Origin: Streptomyces sp. KL109B
GTDB lineage: Bacteria > Actinomycetota > Actinomycetes > Streptomycetales > Streptomycetaceae
Direction of reading: 5' to 3'
NCBI RefSeq assembly: GCF_030766935.1
Contig: NZ_JASERL010000001.1
Location: 806,001-870,000 of the forward strand
Length of the DNA stretch: 64,000 bases
Shown: positions 16,607 to 25,416 of the stretch, in pieces
How the letters are laid out: each line of letters opens with the position of its first letter
How positions within the stretch are numbered: the first letter of the stretch is position 1
Position numbers and translations under genes: made by a program
The notes under the pieces: model-generated
Told to the model about the DNA's origin: nothing
Seen by the model: the letters and a program-made list of their open reading frames with translations, nothing else
Database searches by the model: none

Positions 16607-17046
16607 CCTGCACAGGGCCTGTTCGGCCCGCGTTCTGACCCTGTTTGTCCCCATTGGCGCCGTTCGGCAAAGGCGGGAGAGCCTAGCCGGGCGGCGCCAT
16701 GGCGTGTGCTCGTTTCCGTAAATCCTTTGGAGCAAACGGGGTGTGACCTTTCACACGCGGCGGGGAATTGCCTTGCCATGCCCCGATGCGGCAGAGTCAC
16801 GGTCCTGTCAGGCCCCGCATACGGCACTTGCGTACCCCCAGCGGTACGAAACAACCGCGGCACCAGCCGCACCTGAACTACATAGAGGCCGCCGTATGCC
16901 GCCCGAGCACCACGCGGCGCTCCCGTCACGGGAGTTGCCCACCGGGCCCGTGTCTCCCGTGACCCCGCAGTTGGGAGGCCAGTGCCAGGGGCACGATTGC
17001 GCCCGCGTAGGTCACACTCAAGCGGGCGATGCTGGAAGGAAACCGT
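16607..17046 (+). other. Long structured leader region of the transglycosylase gene
   Basis: 440 bp without a convincing gene. It contains a perfect inverted repeat GTCACGGGAG (16925-16934) with CTCCCGTGAC (16954-16963), and several smaller GC-rich arms. Streptomyces cell-wall hydrolase genes often have c-di-AMP (ydaO-type) riboswitches in long leaders, but I could not identify the conserved riboswitch core here, so no riboswitch is claimed. Confidence 0.5.
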
Positions 17047-17760
17047 GTGAGCCGGATCTCGGTCCGGGGATTCGCAGTGGCCTCGGCCACCGCGGTCACC
17101 ACCGTCGGCGCCGTCGTGGGTGTTGCCTCGGGCAGCACAGGTCAGCCCCCTCAGGAGGCAGAGGCCACGGCGAGCGACGCGACGCTTCTCGCTGACATAC
17201 CTGCCGGTCAGCAGGCGCAGGTGCAGACCTCGTCGCTGAAGCAGCAGGCGCAGACGCAGGCCATCGCGGCCGACACGGCTGCGCAGAAGTCCGCCGAGGA
17301 GTCCGCCCGGAAGCAGGCAGCCGAGGACGCGGTCGCGAAGCAGCAGGCCGCACAGGACGCCAAGGAGAAGGCGGAGAAGGAGGCCAAGGAGCGCGCCGCG
17401 GCGAAGAAGGCAGCCGCAAGCCGTTCCGCGACCCGCGACTCCTCCGACTTCGCCCCGCAGTCCTCGTACAGCGTCGCGCAGGTCCAGTCGATGGCCCGTC
17501 AGATGGTGCCGTCCGGTCAGTTCCAGTGCTTCAGCAACATCGTGGACCACGAGTCCAGCTGGAACTACAAGGCAACGAACGCCTCGTCCGGTGCCTACGG
17601 TCTCTTCCAAGCCCTGCCCGGCACCAAGATGGCCTCGGCCGGTGCCGACTGGCAGACCAACCCGGCCACGCAGATAAAGTGGGGCCTCGGCTACATGAAC
17701 GACCGCTACGGCAGCCCCTGCGAGGCCTGGTCGTTCTGGCAGGCCAACAACTGGTACTGA
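17047..17760 (+). CDS. Secreted SLT-type lytic transglycosylase
   Basis: A 237-residue exported wall hydrolase. A signal peptide (ISVRGFAVASATAVTTVGAVVGVASG) is followed by a long Ala/Lys/Glu/Gln-rich coiled coil over about residues 50-130, then a transglycosylase domain of ~80 residues with FSNIVDHESSWNYKATNASSGAYGLFQALPGTKM; the Glu in DHESSW is the expected catalytic acid. The GTG start has GGAAGGA 7 bp upstream. A hairpin terminator lies 38 bp after the stop. Likely regulated through the long upstream leader. Confidence 0.9.
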   Translation: MSRISVRGFAVASATAVTTVGAVVGVASGSTGQPPQEAEATASDATLLADIPAGQQAQVQTSSLKQQAQTQAIAADTAAQKSAEESARKQAAEDAVAKQQAAQDAKEKAEKEAKERAAAKKAAASRSATRDSSDFAPQSSYSVAQVQSMARQMVPSGQFQCFSNIVDHESSWNYKATNASSGAYGLFQALPGTKMASAGADWQTNPATQIKWGLGYMNDRYGSPCEAWSFWQANNWY

Positions 17761-17797
17761 CAACTGGTACTGAGCGACCAGTAGTTCGCAACCTCGC

Positions 17798-17831
17798 GAA
17801 GCCCCTCACCGTCCTTACGGTGAGGGGCTTC
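17798..17831 (+). terminator. Hairpin terminator after the transglycosylase gene
   Basis: GAAGCCCCTCACCG pairs perfectly with CGGTGAGGGGCTTC around a 6-base loop. There is no clear T-run, as is common in Streptomyces. Confidence 0.8.
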
Positions 17832-17881
17832 GGCGTTGTCACACGGTACGGTCGGTGCCACAGGCTCAAAGAGGACGGATG

Positions 17882-19252
17882 ATGTCGCGAGTGCCAGGGT
17901 GGCTCGACCGGGTCGGTGCCGGAATCAGCAAGGTGGGCGAGCGCCTGGACGAGCGCCGCGCGGAGGCCGAGCGCGCCGAGGAGCGCGAGCTGCCCGACCC
18001 GCCACCGAACCCGCCGGCCAGGGCTCCTGACCCCGCGCCGGCCGAGCAGCCGGCCGCGGCGGGTCCCGAGGACCACCACGTGCCGGCCCCGCCCGCCTAC
18101 GCCCCCGCCGTCGCGGCCCGCCCCGAGCCGGTCGCCGCCGTGCCGTGGGGCCTCAGGGTCGCCGCGGAGGCGGGCTGGCGGTTCCTGGTCCTCGCGGGGA
18201 CGCTCTGGGTCCTGATGAAGGTCATCAGCTCGGTGCAGCTGGTGGTGTTCGCGTTCGTCGCGGCGCTGCTCGTCACGGCGCTGCTGCAGCCGACGGTGGC
18301 CCGGCTCATGCGCCGCGGCGTGCCCCGCGGCCTCGCGACGGCCCTGACGGCGATCCTCGGCTTCGTCATCATGGGGCTCGTCGGCTGGTTCGTGGTCTGG
18401 CAGGTCCAGGAGAACATCGACCAGCTCTCCGAACAGGTCCAGGACGGCATCGACGACCTGCGCCGCTGGCTGCTCAACAGCCCCTTCCATGTGACCGAGG
18501 GGCAGATCAACGACATCGCCAAGTCGCTGCGGGACGCGGTCGGGGCGAACACGGACGAGATCACGTCGGCGGGCCTGGAGGGCGTCACGGTCATCGTCGA
18601 GGCGATGACGGGCATCCTCCTGACGATCTTCTGCACCTTGTTCCTGCTGTACGACGGCCGCCGCATCTGGGAGTGGACCCTCAAGCTCGTCCCGGCGCAG
18701 GCCCGCCCCGGCATCGCGGGCGCGGGGCCGCGGGCCTGGCGCACGCTGACGGCCTACGTACGCGGAACGGTGATAGTGGCGTTGATCGACGCCATCTTCA
18801 TCGGCCTCGGCATCTTCTTCCTCGGCGTCCCCATGGCCGTACCGCTGGCCGTCTTCATCTTCTTGTTCGCCTTCATCCCGCTCGTCGGCGCGGTGGTCTC
18901 CGGCGCGCTCGCGGTGGTCGTCGCGCTGGTGACGCAGGGCGTGTTCGTGGCCGTGATGACGCTTGCGGTGGTCCTCGCGGTCCAGCAGATCGAGGGCCAC
19001 ATCCTGCAGCCCTTCATCCTGGGCCGGGCGGTACGCGTCCACCCCCTGGCCGTGGTCCTCGCGGTCGCCGCCGGCGGGATGGTGTCCGGCATCGGGGGAG
19101 CGGTGGTGGCGGTGCCACTGGTGGCGGTGACGAACACGGTCGTCGGCTATCTGCGGGCGTGGTCCCGGGAGCCGTCGCTCAGGCACTCCCCGGAGCCGCG
19201 GGGGGCGACGGCGGTGGATGTGGCGCCCCACTCAAGCCCCGCCGGCGATTGA
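17882..19252 (+). CDS. AI-2E family (PerM-like) membrane transporter
   Basis: A 456-residue polytopic membrane protein. A charged, Pro-rich cytoplasmic N-terminus (~90 residues) precedes eight or so hydrophobic segments, including the paired helices near the front, a large soluble loop (QVQENIDQLSEQVQDGIDDLRRWL...), and the conserved FIPLVGAVVSGALAVVVALVTQG and EGHILQPFILGRAVRVHPLAV blocks of the PF01594 family. Substrate is unknown; members export AI-2 or act as antiporters. ATG 17882 has GAGGA at better spacing than the ATG at 17879. The last codons and the TGA lie inside a repeat element starting at 19231. Confidence 0.9.
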   Translation: MSRVPGWLDRVGAGISKVGERLDERRAEAERAEERELPDPPPNPPARAPDPAPAEQPAAAGPEDHHVPAPPAYAPAVAARPEPVAAVPWGLRVAAEAGWRFLVLAGTLWVLMKVISSVQLVVFAFVAALLVTALLQPTVARLMRRGVPRGLATALTAILGFVIMGLVGWFVVWQVQENIDQLSEQVQDGIDDLRRWLLNSPFHVTEGQINDIAKSLRDAVGANTDEITSAGLEGVTVIVEAMTGILLTIFCTLFLLYDGRRIWEWTLKLVPAQARPGIAGAGPRAWRTLTAYVRGTVIVALIDAIFIGLGIFFLGVPMAVPLAVFIFLFAFIPLVGAVVSGALAVVVALVTQGVFVAVMTLAVVLAVQQIEGHILQPFILGRAVRVHPLAVVLAVAAGGMVSGIGGAVVAVPLVAVTNTVVGYLRAWSREPSLRHSPEPRGATAVDVAPHSSPAGD

Positions 19253-19399
19253 GGCGCGGGGCCTGATCTTTTGAGCCCCTGCGGCGATTGAGGCGCGGGG
19301 CCTGATCTTTTGAGCTCCTGCGGCGATTGAGGCGCGGGGCCTGATCTCTTGAGCCCCTGCGGCGATTGAGCAGCGGGGTCCGGGGCGGAGCCCCGAGAC
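19231..19399 (+). repeat. GC-rich repeat array, 39-bp period, four copies
   Basis: GGCGATTGAG recurs at 19244, 19283, 19322 and 19361, exactly 39 bp apart. The last copy is completed by a GTCCGGGGCGGAGCCCC hairpin. The first copy encodes SPAGD and the stop codon of the AI-2E transporter gene. It lies before the convergent ahpD gene and may act as terminator. Confidence 0.93.
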
Positions 19400-19448
19400 G
19401 TGAGAAACGGGGGCCGGAACAATCCGGCCCCCGTTTCCGAGCGACGTG

Positions 19449-19985
19449 TTAAGCCAGCGCCGCTTCCGCGTCGAGCGTGACGGCGACCGCCTGGACCACC
19501 GAGGCGATCTTGAAGGCTTCCTGGACGACCTCCCGGTCGACACCCGCCTTGCGCAGCACCTGCTCGTGCGAGTCGAGGCACATGCCACAGCCGTTGATCG
19601 CGGAGACCGCGAACGACCACAGCTCGAAGTCGGCCTTGTCGACCCCCGGGTTGCCGATGACGTTCATCCGCAGACCGGCGCGCATCGTCCCGTACTCGTT
19701 GTCCGAGAGCAGGTGACGCGTCCGGTAGAAGACGTTGTTCATCGACATGATCGCGGCAGCGGACTTCGCGGCGGTGTACGCCTCCGCCGACAGGTTCGCC
19801 TTCGCCTCCGGCTCCAGCTCGCGCAGCACGCGCGGGGAGCGGGACGCGATCGCCGTCGCCAGGACCGTGCCCCACAGCTGCTGGGCCGGCAGGTCCGAGT
19901 TGCCGATGACCGAGCCCAGGTTGAGCTTCAGGTCCTTGGCGTAGTCCGGTATGGCGGACTTCAGCTCATCGAGGGCCATGCTCAC
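19449..19985 (-). CDS. ahpD: Alkyl hydroperoxide reductase AhpD
   Basis: A 178-residue all-helical disulfide reductase that recycles AhpC. The catalytic motif [12 protein letters not shown] near residue 130 has the CxxC pair and the His of the AhpD/carboxymuconolactone decarboxylase family. The GTG start overlaps the ahpC stop (GTGA), so translation is coupled; an ATG two codons inside is an alternative. With ahpC it forms a peroxide-detoxifying operon under OxyR, encoded divergently. Confidence 0.96.
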   Translation of the reverse strand: MSMALDELKSAIPDYAKDLKLNLGSVIGNSDLPAQQLWGTVLATAIASRSPRVLRELEPEAKANLSAEAYTAAKSAAAIMSMNNVFYRTRHLLSDNEYGTMRAGLRMNVIGNPGVDKADFELWSFAVSAINGCGMCLDSHEQVLRKAGVDREVVQEAFKIASVVQAVAVTLDAEAALA

Positions 19986-20536
19986 TCACCGGCCAGCAGC
20001 GCGACCGGGTCCAGGGTGTCCTCGCCCTGGCTCCAGTTGCACGGGCACAGCTCGTCCGTCTGGAGCGCGTCGAGGACCCGGAGGACCTCCTTCGGGTTAC
20101 GGCCGACGGAGCCGGCGGTCACCATCGTGAACTGGATCTCGTTGTTCTGGTCGACGATGAAGACGGCGCGCTGCGCGAAGCCGTCCTCGCCCTCGATGCC
20201 GAGGTCACGCATGAGCTCGTGCTTCGAGTCGGCCATCATCGGGAACGGCAGGTCCGTCAGGTCCGGGTGGTCCTTGCGCCAGGCGTGGTGCACGAACTCG
20301 GAGTCGCCGGAGAAGCCGAGGATCTGGGCGTCACGGTCGGCGAACTCCTCGTTCAGCTTGCCGAACGCGGCGATCTCGGTCGGGCACACGAAGGTGAAGT
20401 CCTTGGGCCACGCGAAGACGATCTTCCACTTGCCCTCGTAGGTCTTGTGGTTGATCTGCTCGAACTCCTGGCCCTTCTCCAGCGAGACACAGGCAGTCAG
20501 GTCGAACTCGGGGAACTTGTCACCGACAGTGAGCAC
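19982..20536 (-). CDS. ahpC: Peroxiredoxin AhpC
   Basis: A 184-residue two-Cys peroxiredoxin. The peroxidatic Cys is in FTFVCPTE (about residue 51), the resolving Cys in DELCPCNW near the C-terminus. It reduces hydrogen peroxide, alkyl peroxides and peroxynitrite and is re-reduced via AhpD. The start is the GTG at 20536, with AAGGAGA just upstream at correct spacing; a frame extending to a TTG at 20551 runs through that ribosome site and is rejected. Confidence 0.97.
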   Translation of the reverse strand: MLTVGDKFPEFDLTACVSLEKGQEFEQINHKTYEGKWKIVFAWPKDFTFVCPTEIAAFGKLNEEFADRDAQILGFSGDSEFVHHAWRKDHPDLTDLPFPMMADSKHELMRDLGIEGEDGFAQRAVFIVDQNNEIQFTMVTAGSVGRNPKEVLRVLDALQTDELCPCNWSQGEDTLDPVALLAGE

Positions 20537-20675
20537 GCGCTCTCCTTGCAACTAGCATCTAGAAACGTCCCTTTTGAGGACTTTTCTGTGGGTTGGACTG
20601 CTTACGATCCTGGCACAGGCCGTATTGATTATGGAAATAGCTAGACTCGGTCATGTTGATCGGAGGTGGCTATCA
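20537..20675. promoter_or_regulatory. Divergent ahpC-oxyR control region
   Basis: A 139-bp, relatively AT-rich interval between ahpC and oxyR. It contains both ribosome sites (AAGGAGA for ahpC, GGAGGTG for oxyR) and ATAG/CTAT-like pieces around 20615-20650 that could be OxyR half-sites. I could not align a full OxyR tetrameric site with confidence. Confidence 0.65.
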
Positions 20676-21623
20676 GTGGCCGTACATAACGGAAAGCGAA
20701 GGCAGCCCAGCCTGGCGCAGCTCAGGGCGTTCGCGGCGGTCGCGGAGCAGCTGCACTTCCGGGACGCGGCGGCGGCGATAGGGATGAGTCAGCCCGCGCT
20801 GTCCGGGGCGGTCTCGGCGCTGGAGGAGGCGCTGGGCGTCACGCTTGTCGAGCGTACGACGCGCAAGGTGCTGCTCTCGCCGGCCGGGGAGCGGATCGCG
20901 GTGCGGGCGCGGGCGGTGCTCGACGAGGTGGGGGCGCTGGTCGAGGAGGCGGAGGCGGTGCGGGCGCCGTTCACCGGGGCGCTGCGGCTCGGGGTGATTC
21001 CGACGGTGGCGCCGTACCTGTTGCCGACGGTGCTGCGGCTCGCCCACGACGCGTATCCGGACCTGGACCTCCAGGTGCACGAGGAGCAGACGGCGTCGCT
21101 GATCGAGGGGTTGGCGGCGGGGCGGCTCGACCTGTTGCTGCTCGCGGTGCCGCTCGGGGTGCCGGGGGTGACGGAACTCCCGTTGTTCGACGAGGACTTC
21201 GTCCTGGTCACGCCGATGGACCACTGGCTGGGCGGCCGCGAAGGCATCCCGCGCGAGGCGCTGCGCGAACTGAACCTGCTCCTGCTCGACGAGGGGCACT
21301 GCCTGCGGGACCAGGCGCTCGACATCTGCCGCGAGGCCGGCCGCGACGACGCGCCGGTCGCCACGACCGCGGCGGGCCTTTCCACGCTGGTCCAACTCGT
21401 CGCCGGTGGCCTCGGGGTGACGCTCCTTCCGCGCACGGCGGTCGGCGTGGAGACGTCGCGCTCCGCGCAGCTCCTGACCGGGTATTTCGCCGAGCCCGCG
21501 CCCACGCGGAGGGTGGCGTTCGCGATGCGTACCGGTTCGGCGCGGTCCGCGGAGTACGAGGAGCTGGCGCGGGCTCTGCGTGATGCGTTGCGGTCCCTGC
21601 CGGTGCGGGTGGTCCGTGGTTGA
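20676..21623 (+). CDS. oxyR: LysR-family peroxide sensor OxyR
   Basis: A 315-residue LysR-type regulator. The N-terminal winged helix is SLAQLRAFAAVAEQLHFRDAAAAIGMSQPALSGAVSALEEALGVTLVERTTRKVLLSPAG. The redox-sensing pair lies at GHCLRDQALDIC: Cys at about 209 and 218, a spacing of nine as in E. coli OxyR Cys199/Cys208. GTG 20676 is preceded by GGAGGTG. It diverges from ahpC-ahpD, which it is expected to activate on peroxide stress. Confidence 0.96.
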   Translation: MAVHNGKRRQPSLAQLRAFAAVAEQLHFRDAAAAIGMSQPALSGAVSALEEALGVTLVERTTRKVLLSPAGERIAVRARAVLDEVGALVEEAEAVRAPFTGALRLGVIPTVAPYLLPTVLRLAHDAYPDLDLQVHEEQTASLIEGLAAGRLDLLLLAVPLGVPGVTELPLFDEDFVLVTPMDHWLGGREGIPREALRELNLLLLDEGHCLRDQALDICREAGRDDAPVATTAAGLSTLVQLVAGGLGVTLLPRTAVGVETSRSAQLLTGYFAEPAPTRRVAFAMRTGSARSAEYEELARALRDALRSLPVRVVRG

Positions 21624-21626
21624 CGC

Positions 21627-21712
21627 CACGGGGCTCCGCCCCGGACCCCGCGCCTCAATCGCCGGCGGGGCTTGATGCATCAAGCCCCTGCGGCGTTTGA
21701 GCCCCGGTCTTT
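21627..21712. repeat. Inverted pair of GC-rich repeats
   Basis: One copy in reverse orientation (GGGGCTCCGCCCCGGACCCC ... CAATCGCCGGCGGGGCTTGA) abuts a forward copy (CAAGCCCCTGCGGCGTTTGAG). Together they can form a long hairpin between the convergent oxyR gene and the small gene ending at 21712. Confidence 0.88.
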
Positions 21713-21939
21713 TACGTGGGGTCGGGTGGGTCCTGGGGGGCGGACGGGGGGCGGCCCCGTCTTGGTATGGGGGACGCCGACCCAGGGAGGCGGCCCGCTT
21801 CCTTCAGGGCGCGGCGGAGGATGAATTCGATCTGCGCGTTCGTGGAGCGCAGATCGTCGGCCGCCCACCGCGCGAGCGCATCGTGTACCGCCGGGTCGAG
21901 CCGGAGCAGGACCTGTTTGCGGGGCACTCGCGGGCTCAT
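21712..21939 (-). CDS. Small ribbon-helix-helix-like DNA-binding protein
   Basis: A 75-residue protein: [50 protein letters not shown], then a Pro-rich tail. The pattern of a short beta strand (KQVLLRLD) and two helices ending in NAQIEFILRRAL matches Arc/CopG-type RHH proteins and the toxin-antitoxin HicB-like annotation. Its ATG overlaps the stop of the SPFH gene (ATGA), so the two are coupled. It could be the repressor for the palindrome at 22936; no toxin gene is apparent. Confidence 0.8.
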   Translation of the reverse strand: MSPRVPRKQVLLRLDPAVHDALARWAADDLRSTNAQIEFILRRALKEAGRLPGSASPIPRRGRPPSAPQDPPDPT

Positions 21940-22874
21940 TGGTAGAGGGAACCCGTGTTCAGGACGGGCTGCGCGGCGCGGTCCCCGCAGAGCACGACCA
22001 GCAGGTTGGAGACCATCGTCGCCTTGCGCTCCTCGTCCAGTTCGACGAAGTCCTGCTCGGCGATCCGCGCGAGCGCCGCCTCGACCATGCCCACGGCCCC
22101 GTCGACGATCTGCCGCCGCGCCGCCACGACGGCGCCCGCCTGCTGCCGCTGAAGCATCGCCGACGCGATCTCGGGTGCGTAGGCGAGGTGTGTGAAGCGG
22201 GATTCGATGATCTGGACGCCGGCCGCCTCCACGCGCGCGTGCAGCTCCACGGCCAACTTCTCCGTGATTTCCTCGGCGTTGCCGCGCAGCGAGAGCCCGC
22301 CCTCGTCGTGCGCGTCGTAGGGGTACTCGATGGCGATGTGCCGGACCGCGGCCTCGGTCTGCGTGGAGACGAACTCCAGGAAGTCGTCGACCTCGAAGGT
22401 CGCCTGGGCCGTGTCCTCGACCTTCCACACGACGACCGCGGCGAGTTCGATGGGGTTGCCGTACGCGTCGTTGACCTTGAGGACGGCCGTCTCGTGGTTG
22501 CGTACGCGCGTCGAGATCTTGGTGCGCGAGGTCAGCGGGTTGACCCAACGCAGGCCGTCCGTACGGATCGTGCCCCGGTAGCGGCCGAAGAGCTGCACGA
22601 CGCGGGCCTCGCCCGGCGCCACCATGTTCAGGCCCGCCATGGCGAAGACCGAACAGATCGCGACCACGACGCCGATCGCGATGAGCGCCCCTCTGGCGCC
22701 CGCCGAGTCGGTGGAGCCTGCGATCGCGATCAGCCCGCCGCCGACGATCAGGCCGACGAGGCCGAGGAGAAGGGCGAGTCCGCCGCCGATGCTGTGCGCC
22801 GTGAACTCGCGCACCCGTGCCTTCGGCATCTCCGGTACGTCGGGAGTGCTCGGTGTGGCGTCCGTCTCGGGCAT
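21936..22874 (-). CDS. SPFH/Band 7 (flotillin-like) membrane protein
   Basis: A 312-residue protein. After a short cytoplasmic N-terminus come two membrane segments (about residues 28-80), then a prohibitin-like SPFH domain starting at [31 protein letters not shown] and including [34 protein letters not shown]. Such proteins organise membrane microdomains or partner with proteases. ATG 22874 marks the start of the recognisable protein, though the ribosome site is weak. It is the first gene of a two-gene unit with the RHH protein. Confidence 0.9.
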   Translation of the reverse strand: MPETDATPSTPDVPEMPKARVREFTAHSIGGGLALLLGLVGLIVGGGLIAIAGSTDSAGARGALIAIGVVVAICSVFAMAGLNMVAPGEARVVQLFGRYRGTIRTDGLRWVNPLTSRTKISTRVRNHETAVLKVNDAYGNPIELAAVVVWKVEDTAQATFEVDDFLEFVSTQTEAAVRHIAIEYPYDAHDEGGLSLRGNAEEITEKLAVELHARVEAAGVQIIESRFTHLAYAPEIASAMLQRQQAGAVVAARRQIVDGAVGMVEAALARIAEQDFVELDEERKATMVSNLLVVLCGDRAAQPVLNTGSLYQ

Positions 22875-22935
22875 AACCGTCCCCGTTTCTCTGAGCTGGT
22901 CGTTCGTGACCGCGGGGCCACGAACCTGGTCTAGC

Positions 22936-22951
22936 AAAGTGATATCACTTT
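22936..22951. promoter_or_regulatory. Perfect 16-bp palindrome upstream of the SPFH gene
   Basis: AAAGTGATATCACTTT is a perfect, AT-rich inverted repeat 62 bp upstream of the SPFH start. In such GC-rich DNA it stands out strongly as an operator. The RHH protein encoded in the same operon is a possible ligand (inference). Confidence 0.8.
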
Positions 22952-23124
22952 AACGCGGATGGCAACCATCCGCACGTCTCGCTCGTCGGTTCCCATGGGG
23001 CAGGTGCTGATTGTCACGTCCGTTATGGCCGAATCAACGGAGATTCGACATAAGTGACGGGTTAGGTTCTTGAGCCGATTCAGCACAAAAGCGAAGACGA
23101 ACAAGAAGCGGAGCGACTGAGGTC

Positions 23125-25374
23125 ATGGGCCGAGCGGAAGCGAGGAAGGCGCGCAAGCGCGCGGCGCGGCCGTCTGGCATACGCCGCTTCTTCACCTGGA
23201 AGAAGCTTCTGGGCACGTTCTTCGGACTCGTGCTGCTGGGTATGGGCGCGTTCGTGGTGCTGTACCTGTTGATCGACATCCCCAAGGGCAACGCCGAGGC
23301 CCAGGTGCAGAGCAACATCTACAAGTACAGCGACGGTACGACGATGGCCCGCACCGGCGACGTCAACCGGGAGATCGTCGACCTGGCCGAGGTGCCGAAG
23401 CCCGTCCAGCACACCTTCGTGGCCGCCGAGAACAAGACGTTCTACACGGACAAGGGCGTCGACCTGAAGGGCACCGCCCGCGGCGTGCTCAACACCGTCA
23501 CGGGCAAGGGCAAGCAGGGTGGTTCGACGATCACCCAGCAGTACGTGAAGAACTTCTACCTGACGCAGGAACAGACCGTCTCCCGCAAGCTCAAGGAACT
23601 GGTCATCTCGCTGAAGGTGGACCAGCGGTACTCCAAGGACGACATCCTCGCCGGGTACATCAACACCAGCTACTACGGCCGCGGCGCCTGGGGCATCCAG
23701 GCGGCGGCCGAGGCGTACTACGGCATCGACGCCAAGGAACTGAGCGTCCAGCAGGGCGCGTATCTCGCCGCGCTGTTGCAGGCGCCCAACCAGTACGACT
23801 GGGCGATCGCCTCCGACACCGGCAGGCAGCTGGCCACGGCGCGCTGGAACTACGTGCTCGACAACATGGTCCAGATGCACTGGCTCGACGCGGGCGAGCG
23901 GCAGGGCATGAAGTTCGACAAGCCCATCGCGCCGAAGGCCGCCGCCGGGCTCGACGGCCAGGAGGGCTACCTCTACACCGCCGCGCGCGACGAGGTCATG
24001 AAGGAACTGAACCTCACCGAGGAGCAGTTCAACGCGGGCGGCTACACGATCACCCTCAACGTCGACCGCAAGAAGCAGAAGCAGCTGGAGAAGTCGGTCG
24101 AGCAGCAGCTGAACGACAAGCTCGACCGCAAGGGCAAGAAGGCCGACGCGCGCGTGCAGGCCGGCGCCGTCTCCGTCGACCCGAAGACCGGCAAGGTCCT
24201 CGCGCTGTACGGCGGCGAGGGGCTCAGCGAGCACTACGTCAACAACGCGACGCGCACCGACTACCAGCCCGCCTCCACCTTCAAGCCGCTGATCCTCGCG
24301 GCCGCCCTGGAGGACGAGGCCACGACGCAGTCCGGCCAGAACATCACCGCCGACACGATCTACGACGGCACCAGCAAGCGGCCGGTCGTCGACAACGGCA
24401 AGAAGGTCGGCTTCGCCCCGCCGAACGAGGACAAGAAGAGCTACGGCCCGGTCAACGTCCAGACCGCCATGAACAAGTCCATCAACTCCGTCTTCGCGCA
24501 GATGGGCGCCGACGTCGGCATGGACCAGGTGATGGACATGGCGAAGAAGCTCGGCATGGACTCCGCCGACCTCAAGCCGTACTACGCCCAGACCCTCGGC
24601 ACCATGGGCGCGAGCCCGATGGAGATGGCCGGCGTCTACGCGACGCTCGACAACCACGGCAAGAAGGTCACCCCGCAGGTCGTGAAGTCGGTGTCCAAGC
24701 AGGGCGAGCCGGTTCCGCTGGACAAGCCCGAGTCCGAGCAGGTGATCAGCCGCGGCGCCGCCGACTCGGTGACCTCGGTGCTGACCGGCGTGGTCGACGA
24801 CGGTACGGCGAAGCGCTCGGTGCGCGACAACGCGGACCGCGCCGGCCAGCAGGTCGCCGGCAAGACCGGTACCTCCGACGACAACAAGTCGGCCTGGTTC
24901 ACCGGGTACACGCCGGACCTGGTCACCTCGGTGGGGCTGTTCGGCGAGGGCGCGCTGAAGTCGACCGAGTCGGGCAGGCACGTGTCCATGGAGGGCGCGG
25001 CCGGCCTGCCCCGCGTCGACGGCGGCAGCTTCCCCGCCCAGATCTGGGCGCAGTACACCTTCAACACGTCCAGCTCCAACAGCAAGTTCGACCTGGACAC
25101 CGACATGGGCAAGGCGGTCAAGCCCACGACGCAGGCCCCCGTCACCCCGACCCAGGAGCCGACGACGGAGCCGACGCCGACCCGTTCGGAGCCCGAGACC
25201 CCGACGCCGACCCGGTCGACGCCGAGCGAGACCCCGACGAGTGAGCCCCCGACCGTGGAGCCGACGCCGACGCTCCCGATCCCGACCGACACCGAGACGA
25301 CCGAGCCGGATCCGGAGGACCCGGTCGACCCGGGCAACGGCAACGGCCCCGGAGGCGGCGGCGACAGAGGCTGA
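23125..25374 (+). CDS. Class A penicillin-binding protein (bifunctional transglycosylase/transpeptidase)
   Basis: A 749-residue peptidoglycan synthase. A basic cytoplasmic N-terminus and one membrane helix (about residues 29-51) anchor it. The GT51 domain has AAENKTFYTDKGVD (catalytic Glu at about 102), GGSTITQQYVKNFYL and YGRGAWGIQAAAEAYYG. The transpeptidase domain has STFK (Ser at about 384), SIN (about 452) and KTGTS (about 580). A ~75-residue Thr/Pro/Glu-rich tail ends in a Gly-rich sequence and probably spans the wall. A hairpin follows the stop. Confidence 0.96.
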   Translation: MGRAEARKARKRAARPSGIRRFFTWKKLLGTFFGLVLLGMGAFVVLYLLIDIPKGNAEAQVQSNIYKYSDGTTMARTGDVNREIVDLAEVPKPVQHTFVAAENKTFYTDKGVDLKGTARGVLNTVTGKGKQGGSTITQQYVKNFYLTQEQTVSRKLKELVISLKVDQRYSKDDILAGYINTSYYGRGAWGIQAAAEAYYGIDAKELSVQQGAYLAALLQAPNQYDWAIASDTGRQLATARWNYVLDNMVQMHWLDAGERQGMKFDKPIAPKAAAGLDGQEGYLYTAARDEVMKELNLTEEQFNAGGYTITLNVDRKKQKQLEKSVEQQLNDKLDRKGKKADARVQAGAVSVDPKTGKVLALYGGEGLSEHYVNNATRTDYQPASTFKPLILAAALEDEATTQSGQNITADTIYDGTSKRPVVDNGKKVGFAPPNEDKKSYGPVNVQTAMNKSINSVFAQMGADVGMDQVMDMAKKLGMDSADLKPYYAQTLGTMGASPMEMAGVYATLDNHGKKVTPQVVKSVSKQGEPVPLDKPESEQVISRGAADSVTSVLTGVVDDGTAKRSVRDNADRAGQQVAGKTGTSDDNKSAWFTGYTPDLVTSVGLFGEGALKSTESGRHVSMEGAAGLPRVDGGSFPAQIWAQYTFNTSSSNSKFDLDTDMGKAVKPTTQAPVTPTQEPTTEPTPTRSEPETPTPTRSTPSETPTSEPPTVEPTPTLPIPTDTETTEPDPEDPVDPGNGNGPGGGGDRG

Positions 25375-25388
25375 CCCCGCCCGGACCC

Positions 25389-25416
25389 GGCTCCCCCGGC
25401 TCTACTCGGGGGAGCC
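25389..25416. terminator. Bidirectional hairpin between convergent genes
   Basis: GGCTCCCCCG pairs with CGGGGGAGCC around an 8-base loop. It lies just after the penicillin-binding protein gene and overlaps the last codons of the convergent M20 amidohydrolase gene. Confidence 0.8.

Noticed and set aside
16607..17046. c-di-AMP (ydaO) riboswitch
   Set aside because: The context suits one, but the conserved core sequences could not be located by eye.
20537..20551. TTG-initiated extension of AhpC
   Set aside because: The extension would translate through the good ribosome site AAGGAGA for the GTG at 20536.
21712..22874. Toxin-antitoxin module
   Set aside because: The small RHH-like gene resembles an antitoxin, but its partner is an SPFH membrane protein and no toxin family is present.
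23080..24981. A 633-codon minus-strand frame across the penicillin-binding protein gene
   Set aside because: Shadow of the real plus-strand gene; the translation is Leu/Val/Arg/Gly-rich without motifs, while the plus-strand protein shows all GT51 and transpeptidase motifs.
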